NCBI GenBank assembly: GCA_028688995.1
Contig: JAQTXB010000013.1
Span: forward strand, 21,004-85,003
Length of the DNA stretch: 64,000 bases
DNA from: Aliarcobacter sp.
GTDB lineage: Bacteria > Campylobacterota > Campylobacteria > Campylobacterales > Arcobacteraceae
Direction of reading: 5' to 3'
The position numbers were made by a program, and so were the translations under genes. The notes beneath the pieces were generated by a model that did not search any database, was not told the origin of the DNA, and saw nothing but the letters and a program-made list of their open reading frames with translations. Positions 9,894-19,111 of this stretch are shown here, piece after piece. Numbering within the stretch: the stretch's first letter is position 1; the number at the start of each line of letters is the position of its first letter.

Positions 9894-10466
9894 ATGGAAG
9901 AAAATATCTATTTTGAAACAATTAAATGTGAAGATTATGAGATTTTTAATTTAGATTATCATAATAAAAGAGTTTCTAATACAATTGGATTAAATATAAA
10001 TTTACAAGAATATGTTTATCCATTAAGTGAAGAATTACTTAGATGTAAAGTTATTTATAATGATTTTGAAGTTATAAATGTTGAATATTTTACTTACAAA
10101 AAAAGAGAAATCAACACTTTTAAACTGATATTTGATGATGAGATAATTTATAATAAAAAATATTTAGATAGAGAAAATTTGGATAATCTTTTTTTGAAAA
10201 AAGAAGATTGTGATGAGATTATTATCATAAAAAATGGAATAGTAACAGATACAAGCATTGCAAATATTGCAATATTTTATGAAAATAGTTGGATAACTTC
10301 AAAAAATTGCTTGTTAAAAGGAACTACAAGAAGTAGACTTTTAGAAGAGAAATTTTTGATTGAAAAAGACATAAGTGTTGAAATGTTAAAAAAAGCCTCA
10401 AAAATTGCACTTATGAACGCAATGATTGATTTTGATATTAAAGAAAATTACTCATTTAAGTTATAA
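9894..10466 (+). CDS. pabC: Class IV aminotransferase, probable aminodeoxychorismate lyase
   Basis: 190 residues. It begins 9 bases after pabB. The C-terminal half has class IV PLP motifs: a candidate Schiff-base lysine in NKKYLDRENLD, then IIIKNGIVTDTSIANI (the G-x-[VL]-[TS]-E/D-x-[ST]-x-[AS]-N pattern) and LLKGTTRSRLLEE. Together with PabB it would convert aminodeoxychorismate to p-aminobenzoate and pyruvate. It is shorter than E. coli PabC (about 269). The function is inferred from fold and operon context. The 3' end overlaps the convergent peptidase gene by 19 bases. Confidence 0.75.
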   Translation: MEENIYFETIKCEDYEIFNLDYHNKRVSNTIGLNINLQEYVYPLSEELLRCKVIYNDFEVINVEYFTYKKREINTFKLIFDDEIIYNKKYLDRENLDNLFLKKEDCDEIIIIKNGIVTDTSIANIAIFYENSWITSKNCLLKGTTRSRLLEEKFLIEKDISVEMLKKASKIALMNAMIDFDIKENYSFKL

Positions 10467-11086
10467 ACTCTTAAAAGTAATTTTTCCCATTTGTCCTCTT
10501 TACCCCAATTTATTTTTACTTTTTCAGTAAATTTCTCAGGAGTAAATTTATAAGAATCTATTTCATTAAAGGCAAATCTTGGAATAAGTTTTGGTCTTTT
10601 TGTAAATGGAATTACGAGAAAACTTAGATTATCCAATACTAATGGAGTAGAGTTTTTATCTTCAAGATATAATAAAACCATATGGGAAGCTTTTTCTCCT
10701 TTAATATCAACTACTGCAAAATAGAGTTTTTCTTTTGGAATACCAACTTCTAAAAGTGTAAAATATTTTGCTATTGCATAATCTTCACAATCTCCATGAC
10801 CTTGAAGTAGAAACTCTTTTGGTGTTGCCCAATAATCAATAGAAGATTGAGTTGATATATCTTGTGCAGAAAAAGTTTTATTCATGAATGTGTTTACATA
10901 AGAAAGTTTTTTAATAAGTTCATAATTTTTAATTTCAGTTTTCATACTCTCGTATTTAGCTAGACGATTTAATATAAATGGCTTTCTGCTTGAATTATTA
11001 ATATAACTTAAATCTTTTTTATTTAATTTAAATTCATAAGCAAGGGTATAATTCATAAATAGAATAAGGAAAATTAGTTGTTTCAT
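10448..11086 (-). CDS. Bacterial transglutaminase-like cysteine peptidase (LapG-like)
   Basis: 212 residues with a short signal peptide (MKQLIFLILFMNYTLAYE). The catalytic Cys100 sits in GHGDCEDYA, His135 in EKASHMVLL, and Asp152 in LVLDN, the BTLCP/DUF920 triad. LapG-type enzymes are periplasmic and cut biofilm adhesins at a di-alanine site, and are controlled by the c-di-GMP receptor LapD. No LapD or large adhesin is encoded next to it. A diguanylate cyclase lies 17 kb away, but a link is speculative. The gene converges on pabC. Confidence 0.8.
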   Translation of the reverse strand: MKQLIFLILFMNYTLAYEFKLNKKDLSYINNSSRKPFILNRLAKYESMKTEIKNYELIKKLSYVNTFMNKTFSAQDISTQSSIDYWATPKEFLLQGHGDCEDYAIAKYFTLLEVGIPKEKLYFAVVDIKGEKASHMVLLYLEDKNSTPLVLDNLSFLVIPFTKRPKLIPRFAFNEIDSYKFTPEKFTEKVKINWGKEDKWEKLLLRVYNLNE

Positions 11087-11125
11087 GGGTTATAATAACA
11101 TTAAATTTTTGAAATAGGTATTAAT

Positions 11126-11560
11126 ATGATAAAAGATATTATAGAAAACGATGATTATAAAAGTTTGGTTGAAAATCAAATAAAAGAGAATATTCTTTTT
11201 TTATTGAAAAAAAATCAAGAGTTCTCAATTACAGCAAATATTGAACCAATTACATTTAACCCTGAACTTCCTAAAGTTATTAAAGACCAAATGCATAAAT
11301 TTTCTTTGTTTGTATTAAGTAATTATACTTATACAACTGTAGAAATAAACGATGGTTATCTTAGTTTTGAAGCAGGTTTTGGAAATGAAAATTTTGGAAG
11401 TGTTGTTAAAATTCCTTTACATGCCGTTTTCCAAATAATTGTTGATGAATCAATTTTATATATAAATTCTGTGGCAACAGTTGATAAATTTAATAAAGAT
11501 TTTGCAAAAAATTCATTTAATATATTTAGAAATAATCCAAACAATAAGAAGTTTAATTAA
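11126..11560 (+). CDS. Small protein resembling SspB (ClpXP specificity factor) fold
   Basis: 144 residues, no signal peptide or membrane segment. An N-terminal helix (about 8-31) is followed by alternating strands. The pattern 'GYLSFEAGFGNENFGSVVKI' then 'PLHAVFQIIVDESI' resembles the core of SspB (F-x-A-R-F-G-G-x...V-x-V-P-x-x-A-V-x-x-I-Y). SspB tethers ssrA-tagged proteins to ClpXP. This is inferred from pattern similarity only, and sequence identity to E. coli SspB is low. It starts 39 bases from the divergent LapG-like gene. The alternative is an uncharacterised conserved protein. Confidence 0.5.
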   Translation: MIKDIIENDDYKSLVENQIKENILFLLKKNQEFSITANIEPITFNPELPKVIKDQMHKFSLFVLSNYTYTTVEINDGYLSFEAGFGNENFGSVVKIPLHAVFQIIVDESILYINSVATVDKFNKDFAKNSFNIFRNNPNNKKFN

Positions 11561-11737
11561 AAAATATAACATAATTTTTTTTATTAAAAGACAGAAGATT
11601 TTTTTTTCTCTTCTCTGCTTTGCTAGGTATCTCTTTATTTACAACGAATGTAGATGAAGTAGGTAATAAAACTCTAATTTGAAATACTTAAAATAAATAA
11701 AGTTTAAGATAAAAATATATTTTTCTAAATATTTATA

Positions 11738-12820
11738 TTAGCAATTAAAAGGATCAATTCCTAAATCAAATAAATTTAATTTTAGATAAATAGGTTTAAA
11801 GTAAAATATTTGACCATCTATTAGTATTGGAGGTAAATTAATTTCTACGTTAGAATAATATTCTTCTTCATTAATCTCTCCATCAATTCTTAAAGTTGTA
11901 TATGAATAATTGTTATGAATTTTCGTTTCTAATGGAGTATTATAATTTAAAACATATAAATACCCCGTATTAAGTTCTGTGTAGATTTGCTCATTGTTTG
12001 TTAAATCGCTTATTAGAATTTTATTTGTTTCAAATTTCCATGAGTTAGTTGAAGATGTTTCTATTTCAATAAAGGTAGATACTTTTCCTTTTCCTAAATA
12101 AACTATTCCTTTTAAATTAAAATCATCAATCCTTGAAATAAAACTTTCATTTGCAACAAATAGAATATTTTTACAGTTTTGTTTAGGTGTATTTTCTAAA
12201 CATTTATTATATTTTTCAATCCTTTTTTCTTGTAATGAGTTTGTTAAAAAATCAAAATCTTTAAAGCCATCAGGATAAGCTTTTAATAAAAATATTGGAA
12301 AAGCCTTTAATTTATTATTTATTAGCATTGAAGGTAAAGTAATATTAAGTTCTTTGGTATTTTTAGAATATTCAATTTCTTTTGATGCCCATAATGCAGA
12401 TTTTAATGTTGTTGTGCCGTTTGTAAATGGAATAGGACTAAATTTGTCAAATTGAAAAGTATCATTAATACTAATTTTAGTAGTTGAGTTTACTTGCATA
12501 TCTTTTGGTGTGGTTGAATTGATTCCAGCTAATTTTGTGATAATATCATTAGATAAAAAATTTGTTTCTACTCCTGCGGGTATTTTAAAAGAGATAGTGT
12601 ATATAAATTTATCATTATTTTTAGATGTTTTGATTTCTACAGATATATTTTTAGGAATATTAAAATTTATGCCAGTTGGTGGACCAGCTTGTCCATTACA
12701 ATATGCAAGACTCACTTGACTAACTTCATCACCATATTTTGGTTTATAATAAGGACCACCAATTTTTGGTACACAGGCATTAAATAATATAATTATAAAT
12801 AGTAAAATGATAATTTTCAT
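11738..12820 (-). CDS. Uncharacterised lipoprotein
   Basis: 360 residues. A lipoprotein signal peptide with lipobox FNAC (Cys16) is clear: KIIILLFIIILFNACVPKIG. The mature protein is rich in Asn, Thr, Ile and Ser with repeated beta-type alternation and no enzyme motif I recognise. A Cys pair (about 205 and 213, in KCLENTPKQNCKN) could form a disulfide, and another Cys is the last residue. It stands alone, with its own ribosome site (AAAAGGATATG) and a 386-base noncoding stretch upstream. I do not recognise the family. Confidence 0.75.
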   Translation of the reverse strand: MKIIILLFIIILFNACVPKIGGPYYKPKYGDEVSQVSLAYCNGQAGPPTGINFNIPKNISVEIKTSKNNDKFIYTISFKIPAGVETNFLSNDIITKLAGINSTTPKDMQVNSTTKISINDTFQFDKFSPIPFTNGTTTLKSALWASKEIEYSKNTKELNITLPSMLINNKLKAFPIFLLKAYPDGFKDFDFLTNSLQEKRIEKYNKCLENTPKQNCKNILFVANESFISRIDDFNLKGIVYLGKGKVSTFIEIETSSTNSWKFETNKILISDLTNNEQIYTELNTGYLYVLNYNTPLETKIHNNYSYTTLRIDGEINEEEYYSNVEINLPPILIDGQIFYFKPIYLKLNLFDLGIDPFNC

Positions 12821-13179
12821 ATCATATCCTTTTACTTAGTAAATATAGGGTTTAAATTATTTCACCAATTATATCATTAAATATGTTTCTTAAAGTTTCT
12901 AATTTATTAGTATTATTTGAAATTAGTATGTTTACAAAATAACTTATTAATTATTCTTTTGCTTTAAATTCAATTCTATTAATCACATTTTCAATACTTC
13001 AAAAGAATGTTTTGATGTATAGTATTATTTAAAATTTTAATCTAATTCATAAAATGATTTAAATTTTTTAAAGCTATATTATGCATTATTAGAGTTTAAT
13101 TTGAGTATTGATTATAATTAATTTTAAGATGAGTTGTTGATTTTTAATTTGTGTATTGTTTTAGAAAGTTTATAAAGAG
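12821..13179. other. AT-rich noncoding stretch upstream of the lipoprotein gene
   Basis: This stretch separates the lipoprotein gene from the end of fabH. I see no ORF with a ribosome site, no tRNA-like fold and no long repeat in it. It must hold the lipoprotein promoter, but no -35/-10 pair stands out against the AT-rich background. Confidence 0.5.
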
Positions 13180-13202
13180 AATGTGAGACAGAGTCTCACA
13201 TA
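13180..13202 (-). terminator. Hairpin after fabH
   Basis: Perfect 8-base stem TGTGAGAC / GTCTCACA with loop AGA, starting just past the fabH stop codon. The following minus-strand bases (ATTCTCTTTATAAAC) are a weak U-tract. It probably ends the ndk-to-fabH operon. Confidence 0.5.
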
Positions 13203-13206
13203 TTCA

Positions 13207-14205
13207 CTATTTTTTTGGTGAGAATTTAAATAGCGCAGAGCCCCAAGTTAATCCACCACCGAAGGCATCAAATAAAACTGTATCTCCAGCTTTAATTCTA
13301 CCTTCTTCATATGCATCATTCATAGCCATAGGAATTGAAGCAGCAGATGTATTACCATATTTATGTACGGTAACCACAGTTTGCTCTTCACTAAATCCTA
13401 GAGCTTCACCTACAGCTTTTATGATTCTAAGGTTTGCTTGATGAGGAATAAAGTGCGTTATATCCTCATTTGAAAGATTATGTTTTTGCATCATTACTTG
13501 AACATCTGATGTTAATGTTTTAACAGCAAGTTTGAAAGTTTCATTTCCTTTCATTTTTATACAAGCCATTTTATTTTCTAAAACTTCAGCAGAACAAGGA
13601 TGTTTACTTCCACCACCAGGAGTTTTAATTAAATCTTCATAATTACCATCACTTGAACAATTTACATCAATAATTGCTTCATTTTTATCAGAAGTAGCTG
13701 AGATAATTGCAGCTCCAGCTCCATCACCAAAAATAAAACAAGTACCTCTATCTGTATAATCAAGAATTGAAGAGTATGTTTCTGCACCAATTATTAGTAC
13801 ATTTTTTTTCATACCTGATTCTATAAATGCTTTTGCAATTGAAACAGCATACACAAATCCTGTACACGCTGCACTAATATCAAATGCCATTACATTTGTA
13901 AGTCCAACTTTTGCTGAAATTAAGCAAGCAGTTGATGGCATACATAAATAATCAGGAGTTACTGTTGCACAAATTACTAAATCAATCTCTTCTTTAGAAA
14001 TCCCAGCTCTAGAAATTGCAAGTTCTGCTGCTCGTGCTCCTAAATCAGATGAAGCTTCATCAACTTCAGATATTCTTCTTTCTTTAATACCAGTTCTTTT
14101 TGTAATCCATTCATCACTTGTATCAATGATTTTTTCAAAATCTGCATTCGTCATAATCTTTGGAGGAATATAAGCTCCAATAGATCTAAAAGCTGCATAT
14201 GTCAT
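13207..14205 (-). CDS. fabH: 3-oxoacyl-ACP synthase III (KASIII)
   Basis: 332 residues. It condenses acetyl-CoA with malonyl-ACP to start fatty acid elongation. The catalytic triad is visible: Cys114 in DISAACTGFVYA, His255 in HFIPHQANLR, and Asn285 in HKYGNTSAAS. The C-terminal GGGLTWGSALFKF is typical. It is the last gene of the minus-strand run ndk, DUF177, rpmF, plsX, fabH, a conserved fatty acid/phospholipid cluster. A hairpin follows its stop codon. Confidence 0.95.
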   Translation of the reverse strand: MTYAAFRSIGAYIPPKIMTNADFEKIIDTSDEWITKRTGIKERRISEVDEASSDLGARAAELAISRAGISKEEIDLVICATVTPDYLCMPSTACLISAKVGLTNVMAFDISAACTGFVYAVSIAKAFIESGMKKNVLIIGAETYSSILDYTDRGTCFIFGDGAGAAIISATSDKNEAIIDVNCSSDGNYEDLIKTPGGGSKHPCSAEVLENKMACIKMKGNETFKLAVKTLTSDVQVMMQKHNLSNEDITHFIPHQANLRIIKAVGEALGFSEEQTVVTVHKYGNTSAASIPMAMNDAYEEGRIKAGDTVLFDAFGGGLTWGSALFKFSPKK

Positions 14206-14239
14206 TTACATATCCTTAAATTAAATATAGTTATAGTAA

Positions 14240-15244
14240 TTAGTTTTCTTGATTACCACTATATTTTGCTAATCTTTGTTCAATTATACTATCTAAATTT
14301 GAACTTGCTGCATTTATTGCTTGTAATATAGCATTTTGTATTGCTTTTGGATTTGATTTTCCATGGGCAATAATAACAGGTGCTTTTACTCCAAGTAAAG
14401 GTGCCCCTCCATATTCTGCATAATCAACTCTTACTTTCAAGTTTTTAAAAACTTTTCTCATAAGAACTGCACCAGCTATTGAAATTAATGATCTTTTTAA
14501 ATTTTTCTTAATAATTTTACCGATTGTATCTGCAACACCTTCGGCTGTTTTAAGTAAAATATTACCTACAAACCCATCACAAACAACAACATCAACTGTT
14601 CCTTTGAAGATATCACTACCTTCAACATTTCCAGCAAAATTAGGTATTTTTGATATTAATTTATAAGCTTCTTTAGTAACTTCATTACCTTTACTATCTT
14701 CTTCACCATTACTTAATAATCCAACAATTGGTTCATCAAGTAAAAGAACATATTGAGCATAAACTTGTCCCATAACTGCAAATTCAAATAAGTTTTTTGG
14801 ATCACTATCTACATTTGCTCCAACATCTAATACTAAAGTATTTTGATTTTCACTCGTTGGCATCAATGTTGCAATTGCAGGTCTGTTTACACCTTTTATT
14901 CGGCCAATTCTTAATGTAGCTAATGACATAGAAGCACCTGAATGTCCTGCAGAAACTACAGCATCAGCCTTTCCATCTCGTACAAGTTCAATAGCTTTAT
15001 AAATAGTTGATTCTTTTCTTTTAAGTGCATCAGTAGCAGAATCGCTCATACTAATTACATCATCTGTATCTAATATTTCAATTCTTGATAGAAAAATTTG
15101 TGGAATAAGTGGTAAAAGTTCATCTTTTTTACCAACTGCTATCGCAGTAAAGTTGTTGTTTTTTTTAAGTGCGGCAATTAAGCCTTCCATTATAGGTTCA
15201 GGACCGAAGTCCCCACCCATAGCGTCTATTGCAATTCGTAGCAT
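14240..15244 (-). CDS. plsX: Phosphate acyltransferase PlsX
   Basis: 334 residues. PlsX makes acyl-phosphate from acyl-ACP for the PlsY step of phospholipid synthesis. Family marks include [13 protein letters not shown] at the N-terminus, [37 protein letters not shown] and [10 protein letters not shown]. Its ATG overlaps the rpmF stop codon by one base (TAATG), which indicates translational coupling. Confidence 0.95.
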   Translation of the reverse strand: MLRIAIDAMGGDFGPEPIMEGLIAALKKNNNFTAIAVGKKDELLPLIPQIFLSRIEILDTDDVISMSDSATDALKRKESTIYKAIELVRDGKADAVVSAGHSGASMSLATLRIGRIKGVNRPAIATLMPTSENQNTLVLDVGANVDSDPKNLFEFAVMGQVYAQYVLLLDEPIVGLLSNGEEDSKGNEVTKEAYKLISKIPNFAGNVEGSDIFKGTVDVVVCDGFVGNILLKTAEGVADTIGKIIKKNLKRSLISIAGAVLMRKVFKNLKVRVDYAEYGGAPLLGVKAPVIIAHGKSNPKAIQNAILQAINAASSNLDSIIEQRLAKYSGNQEN

Positions 15245-15396
15245 TAGTTTTTATATTCACCAGTAGTTGGATTAACCATATGAGGCATTTTCCAAGTTCC
15301 ATCACTATCTTTAACAGGTTTTTTTAATGTTATTTTGTAGTGAGTTCTTCTTTTTGCTGATCTAGTATGAGATACTCTTCTCTTAGGTACTGCCAT
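15244..15396 (-). CDS. rpmF: 50S ribosomal protein L32
   Basis: 50 residues, read from the ATG at 15396. The start [20 protein letters not shown] is the classic L32 N-terminus, with a basic, RNA-binding character. The zinc-binding cysteine pairs found in many L32 proteins are absent, so this is the cysteine-free (C-) form. A TTAAGGAG-like ribosome site lies just upstream. It sits between DUF177 and plsX, the usual location of rpmF in bacteria. Confidence 0.95.
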   Translation of the reverse strand: MAVPKRRVSHTRSAKRRTHYKITLKKPVKDSDGTWKMPHMVNPTTGEYKN

Positions 15397-15407
15397 TTTA
15401 ATTCTCC

Positions 15408-15785
15408 TTAAAATTCTTTTTCAAAATTATCACCAAGTTGTGCACAATCGTCACACAGGTGATAGTCACTTTTGATACTATTTAATTCACTTTCGATGAT
15501 TTCATCAAAATCAATTAAACTGTTTTCAACTTCTATTACTAAATATTCACTTTCATCATTTTTGTAAATGCCATCACTTAATAATAAATGAAGCTCTTCA
15601 TCAACTTCAATTTCTTCAGTTTTTCCACATCTACAACAATCAATTTCAGTACTGCCTTTTAGTACTCCGTCAATTTTTACTAATGATTGCGACATTTTAC
15701 AAAAAGTACCTTCAATTTTAACTGAATTGGAAATAAACTCCAATTCTTTGCTTACTTGAGGAACTTTTTTAAATTCAATTTTCAT
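15408..15785 (-). CDS. DUF177/YceD family protein
   Basis: 125 residues. Two CxxC pairs ([20 protein letters not shown] and HLCDDCAQ) are separated by an acidic region, as in the YceD/DUF177 family, which is nearly always encoded just before rpmF. The family is linked with 23S rRNA/ribosome maturation, but its exact biochemical role is not settled. It is 11 bases upstream of rpmF in the operon. The cysteines could bind a metal such as zinc; that is inference. Confidence 0.8.
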   Translation of the reverse strand: MKIEFKKVPQVSKELEFISNSVKIEGTFCKMSQSLVKIDGVLKGSTEIDCCRCGKTEEIEVDEELHLLLSDGIYKNDESEYLVIEVENSLIDFDEIIESELNSIKSDYHLCDDCAQLGDNFEKEF

Positions 15786-15811
15786 TATAAAGTGTATTTA
15801 TTAATAGTTAA

Positions 15812-16225
15812 TTAACAAATTTCTTTTTGTGCAAAGAAGAAATTAATCTCATTTGCTGCATTTTCTAATGAATCAGAACCGTGAACTGCATTTGCATCAA
15901 TTGATTCTGCAAAATCTGCTCTAATTGTTCCAGCAGCAGCTTCTTTAGGATTAGTTGCACCCATTAATTCTCTGTTTATTGCCATTGCGTTAACACCTTC
16001 TAAAACTGTTACTACAACTGGTCCTGAGATCATGAATTCAACTAAATCTTTAAAGAAAGGTCTTGCTGCATGAACTGCATAAAAAGCTTCAGCTTCAGCT
16101 TGGCTTAATTGCATTTTTCTAGTAGCTGCAATTCTTAATCCAGCTGTTTCGAATCTGTCTAAGATTTTCCCAACTACATTTTTTGCTACAGCGTCTGGTT
16201 TAATGATTGATAATGTTTGTTCCAT
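15812..16225 (-). CDS. ndk: Nucleoside diphosphate kinase
   Basis: 137 residues, standard length. It transfers the gamma phosphate between nucleoside triphosphates and diphosphates through a phosphohistidine, His115 in NAVHGSDS. The N-terminal [13 protein letters not shown] and GTIRADFA motifs are typical. First gene of the five-gene run to fabH. It follows the ferredoxin gene, from which it is separated by a terminator. Confidence 0.96.
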   Translation of the reverse strand: MEQTLSIIKPDAVAKNVVGKILDRFETAGLRIAATRKMQLSQAEAEAFYAVHAARPFFKDLVEFMISGPVVVTVLEGVNAMAINRELMGATNPKEAAAGTIRADFAESIDANAVHGSDSLENAANEINFFFAQKEIC

Positions 16226-16270
16226 TACTTGTATTCCTCGATTTTTTTAAAGTCGCGGATTATACCTAAA

Positions 16271-16314
16271 AATAAAAAAAAAGGCAAGTAGCAAAAACTA
16301 CTCACCTTTTTTTA
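16271..16314 (-). terminator. Terminator after the ferredoxin gene
   Basis: On the minus strand an imperfect stem (AAGGTGAGTAG / CTACTTGCCTT, two mismatches) around a T-rich loop is followed by a long T run. It lies 20 bases past the ferredoxin stop codon and separates that gene from ndk. Confidence 0.7.
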
Positions 16315-16333
16315 GTTTAAATAATGGTTAAAA

Positions 16334-16609
16334 TTAATCTTCAACTACAGGAGTACCAGGAGTTCCTCTGTCTTCTTTTTCAACAGAACTTGAACCAGCT
16401 TCATCCCATACAATACAACCTTCAGTTGGACATGCATCAGCACATGCTGGAGCATCATTATGACCTACGCACTCAACACATTTATCAGCGTATACATAAT
16501 ATGTATCTGCTCCAGTTGGATTCTCATCATTATCAACGATTGCTTCTACTGGACACTCATCTAAACAAGCATCGCAACTAATACAAATATCAGTAATTTT
16601 TACTGCCAT
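16334..16609 (-). CDS. fdxA: 2[4Fe-4S] ferredoxin
   Basis: 91 residues. Cluster ligands are visible in CISCDACLDECP and in the longer second motif CVECVGHNDAPACADACP, typical of Alvin-type ferredoxins with an insert between the second-cluster cysteines. The C-terminal extension is acidic. It carries low-potential electrons in the cytoplasm. In C. jejuni the equivalent gene (fdxA) is divergent from ahpC and is iron-induced and linked to aerotolerance; the same divergent arrangement is seen here. Which redox partners it serves cannot be read from the sequence. Confidence 0.85.
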   Translation of the reverse strand: MAVKITDICISCDACLDECPVEAIVDNDENPTGADTYYVYADKCVECVGHNDAPACADACPTEGCIVWDEAGSSSVEKEDRGTPGTPVVED

Positions 16610-16828
16610 AGTATATCTCCTAATTAAAATTTAGAAAACTTTATCACAGTAAATATAAAATTATCTTTAAAATGTAGAAATAGTATTCCTCTAAATACCC
16701 TAATTGTAATAAATGAATAATTATTTAATATATAATTTTACTAAAAGGATAATATTTATTAGATGATAATATTTTTTATAAATTTCAAAATTTAAGGAAA
16801 CTCACAGTTTGTTTTAAAAAAATTGTTA

Positions 16829-16834
16829 TATAAT
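16829..16834 (+). promoter_or_regulatory. Predicted -10 box of the peroxiredoxin promoter
   Basis: TATAAT preceded by TG four bases upstream (TGTTATATAAT), 38 bases ahead of the peroxiredoxin ATG. No strong -35 is seen, which is usual for sigma-70 promoters in Campylobacterota. The rest of the 262-base divergent gap should hold the ferredoxin promoter and any iron or peroxide regulator site, but I cannot pick one out. Confidence 0.5.
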
Positions 16835-16871
16835 TTCAGGATAAAATTAATTATTTAAAAGGAAAAAAGAT

Positions 16872-17468
16872 ATGTTAGTAACAAAAAAAGCTCCAGATTT
16901 TACAGCAAAAGCTGTACTTGCAGATGGTCAAATTGTAGAAAATTTTAATTTATATGAAAACATTGGTGAAAAAGGTGCAGTATTATTCTTTTACCCATTA
17001 GACTTTACATTTGTTTGTCCTTCTGAAATTATTGCTTTCTCAAAAAGAATTGAAGAATTTACTTCAAGAGGAGTATCAGTAATTGGTTGTTCAGTTGATT
17101 CTCAATTTTCTCACTTCGCATGGAGAGAAACTCCAGTTGAACAAGGTGGAATTGGAAGAGTTAAATTTCCATTAGTAGCTGACCTTTCAAAATCAATCTC
17201 TAGAGATTATGATGTATTATTTGGTGAATCAGTTGCATTAAGAGGTTCATTCTTAATTGATGCAGATGGAACAGTAAGACATGCAGTAATTAATGACTTA
17301 CCATTAGGAAGAAACATTGATGAGATGATCAGAATGGTAGATGCAATGTTATTTACAAATGAGCATGGTGAAGTTTGTCCTGCTGGTTGGGCAAAAGGTG
17401 ACGAAGGTATGAAAGCTAACACTGCAGGTGTTGCTGAATATTTAGCAAAAAATGAAGGTAAATTATAA
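16872..17468 (+). CDS. ahpC: 2-Cys peroxiredoxin (AhpC/TSA family)
   Basis: 198 residues. The peroxidatic Cys49 lies in FYPLDFTFVCP and the resolving Cys169 in HGEVCPAGW, so this is a typical 2-Cys peroxiredoxin that reduces H2O2 and organic peroxides in the cytoplasm. GG-I-G (about 92-95) and the C-terminal helix are the sensitive-type features in eukaryotic peroxiredoxins, but only GGIG is clear here. It is divergent from ferredoxin as in C. jejuni. It is followed by a strong terminator, so it is a single-gene unit. A reductase (AhpF) is not adjacent. Confidence 0.93.
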   Translation: MLVTKKAPDFTAKAVLADGQIVENFNLYENIGEKGAVLFFYPLDFTFVCPSEIIAFSKRIEEFTSRGVSVIGCSVDSQFSHFAWRETPVEQGGIGRVKFPLVADLSKSISRDYDVLFGESVALRGSFLIDADGTVRHAVINDLPLGRNIDEMIRMVDAMLFTNEHGEVCPAGWAKGDEGMKANTAGVAEYLAKNEGKL

Positions 17469-17491
17469 TATTTAACTATATTATAATAAGT

Positions 17492-17528
17492 AAAAAGGTA
17501 TCAAATTTTATTTTGATACCTTTTTTTA
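17492..17528 (+). terminator. Strong rho-independent terminator after peroxiredoxin
   Basis: Stem AAAGGTATCAAA / TTTGATACCTTT with a short loop, followed by a run of T. It starts about 25 bases past the stop codon. Confidence 0.9.
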
Positions 17529-17652
17529 TGTAAAGCTATTTTATTGACAATTTTTCAAATTAACACTACAATAACGCTAATACTTTAATAAAAACTACAA
17601 AAAACTACAAAAACTACATAAACTTATGTAAAATCAAAGGTAAAAAATACTC

Positions 17653-18981
17653 ATGGAAGAGTCTAAAGAAGAAACAAAAACAAAAACTCCAACTTCGAAA
17701 AAAGCAAGAACGCATATTCCTGTTGAAGGTTATAAGATTGAGCAACTAAGAGAATTTCCCCTAGAAGAACTTATAAATATCGCAAATGAACTTGAAGTAG
17801 AAAATCCTCAAGAGTTAAAACGACAAGATTTAATGTTTACAATTTTAAGATCACAAATTGATGCTGGTGGATTTATTTTATTTACTGGTATTTTAGAGAT
17901 TAAAGAGGGTGGTTTTGGATTTTTAAGAGCAATTGATGGAAACTTTTCTGATACATCAAATGACTCTTATGTAAGTGCAACACAAATTAGAAAATTTGCT
18001 TTAAGAACTGGTGATATTGTTTCTGGACAAGTTAGACCTCCAAATAAAGAGAGTGAAAAATATAACGCATTATTAAAAATAGAAGCAATAAACTATCTTC
18101 CAGTAAAAGAGTCAAAAAACAGACCTTTATTTGATAACTTAACTCCTCTTTATTCAACAAAAAGATTTAACTTTGAATATGAATCAACAAGAATGACAGG
18201 AAGAATGCTTGACTTATTTGCTCCAATGGGTAAAGGTCAAAGAGGACTTATTGTTGCACCACCAAAAACTGGGAAAACTGAACTTTTAAAAGAGTTAGCT
18301 CATGCAATTGCAAGAAATCATCCTGAAGTTACATTAATGGTTTTATTAATTGATGAAAGACCTGAAGAAGTTACTGATATGCAAAGAAGTGTTAGAGGAG
18401 AAGTTTATTCTTCTACATTTGATTTACCTGCACATAACCATGTAAGAGTTGCAGAAATTGTTATTGAGAAAGCAAAAAGACTTGTTGAAATGAAAAAAGA
18501 TGTAGTTATCTTGTTGGATTCTATTACTAGATTAGCGCGAGCTTATAATACAGTAACACCATCATCTGGAAAAGTTCTTTCAGGTGGGGTTGATGCAAAT
18601 GCTTTACATAAACCAAAAAGATTTTTTGGAGCTGCTAGAAATATTGAAGAGGGTGGAAGTTTAACTATTATTTCAACTGCACTTATTGAAACTGGTTCAA
18701 AAATGGATGAAGTTATTTTTGAAGAGTTCAAAGGAACAGGAAATAGTGAAGTTGTACTTTCAAGAAATGCTGCAAATAAAAGAGTTTATCCAGCTCTTGA
18801 CATTACAAAATCTGGAACAAGAAAAGAAGAGTTACTTCTTACTCCTGATGTTCTACAAAAAACTTGGATTTTAAGAAATGCAATTTCACAAATGGATGAA
18901 GTTGAAGCTCTTAAATTCTTATACTCAAAAATGCAAAAAACTAAAAACAACGAAGATTTTTTTAACTCAATGAACGAATAG
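17653..18981 (+). CDS. rho: Transcription termination factor Rho
   Basis: 442 residues. An N-terminal Rho_N helix region (about 25-65) is followed by the cold-shock-like RNA-binding domain ([13 protein letters not shown]). The RecA-type ATPase motor has Walker [10 protein letters not shown] (202-210), and the Q-loop and R-loop regions are present. ITRLARAYN and [21 protein letters not shown] are near-invariant in Rho. The ATG at 17653 gives the family length. The short lysine-rich N-terminal extension is not conserved in E. coli Rho. Confidence 0.97.
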   Translation: MEESKEETKTKTPTSKKARTHIPVEGYKIEQLREFPLEELINIANELEVENPQELKRQDLMFTILRSQIDAGGFILFTGILEIKEGGFGFLRAIDGNFSDTSNDSYVSATQIRKFALRTGDIVSGQVRPPNKESEKYNALLKIEAINYLPVKESKNRPLFDNLTPLYSTKRFNFEYESTRMTGRMLDLFAPMGKGQRGLIVAPPKTGKTELLKELAHAIARNHPEVTLMVLLIDERPEEVTDMQRSVRGEVYSSTFDLPAHNHVRVAEIVIEKAKRLVEMKKDVVILLDSITRLARAYNTVTPSSGKVLSGGVDANALHKPKRFFGAARNIEEGGSLTIISTALIETGSKMDEVIFEEFKGTGNSEVVLSRNAANKRVYPALDITKSGTRKEELLLTPDVLQKTWILRNAISQMDEVEALKFLYSKMQKTKNNEDFFNSMNE

Positions 18982-19010
18982 AAGGAGTGCATATTGCACT
19001 TCTTAATTTT
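18981..19010 (+). terminator. Hairpin terminator after rho
   Basis: Stem AGTGCA (18986-18991) / TGCACT (18995-19000) with outer partial pairing (GAAG/CTTC), followed by TAATTTTATT. It begins right at the rho stop codon. Confidence 0.55.
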
Positions 19011-19111
19011 ATTAATTATATATTAATTATACTAACTTACTTAAAAATTACACTTTTAAATCATATCTTATTCATTTTTCTATATTATTGCATCTCTTAT
19101 AAGGATAAAAA

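Noticed and set aside
18982..19111. S-adenosylmethionine riboswitch upstream of metN
   Set aside because: The gap contains the rho terminator and AT-rich sequence but no recognisable SAM aptamer core.
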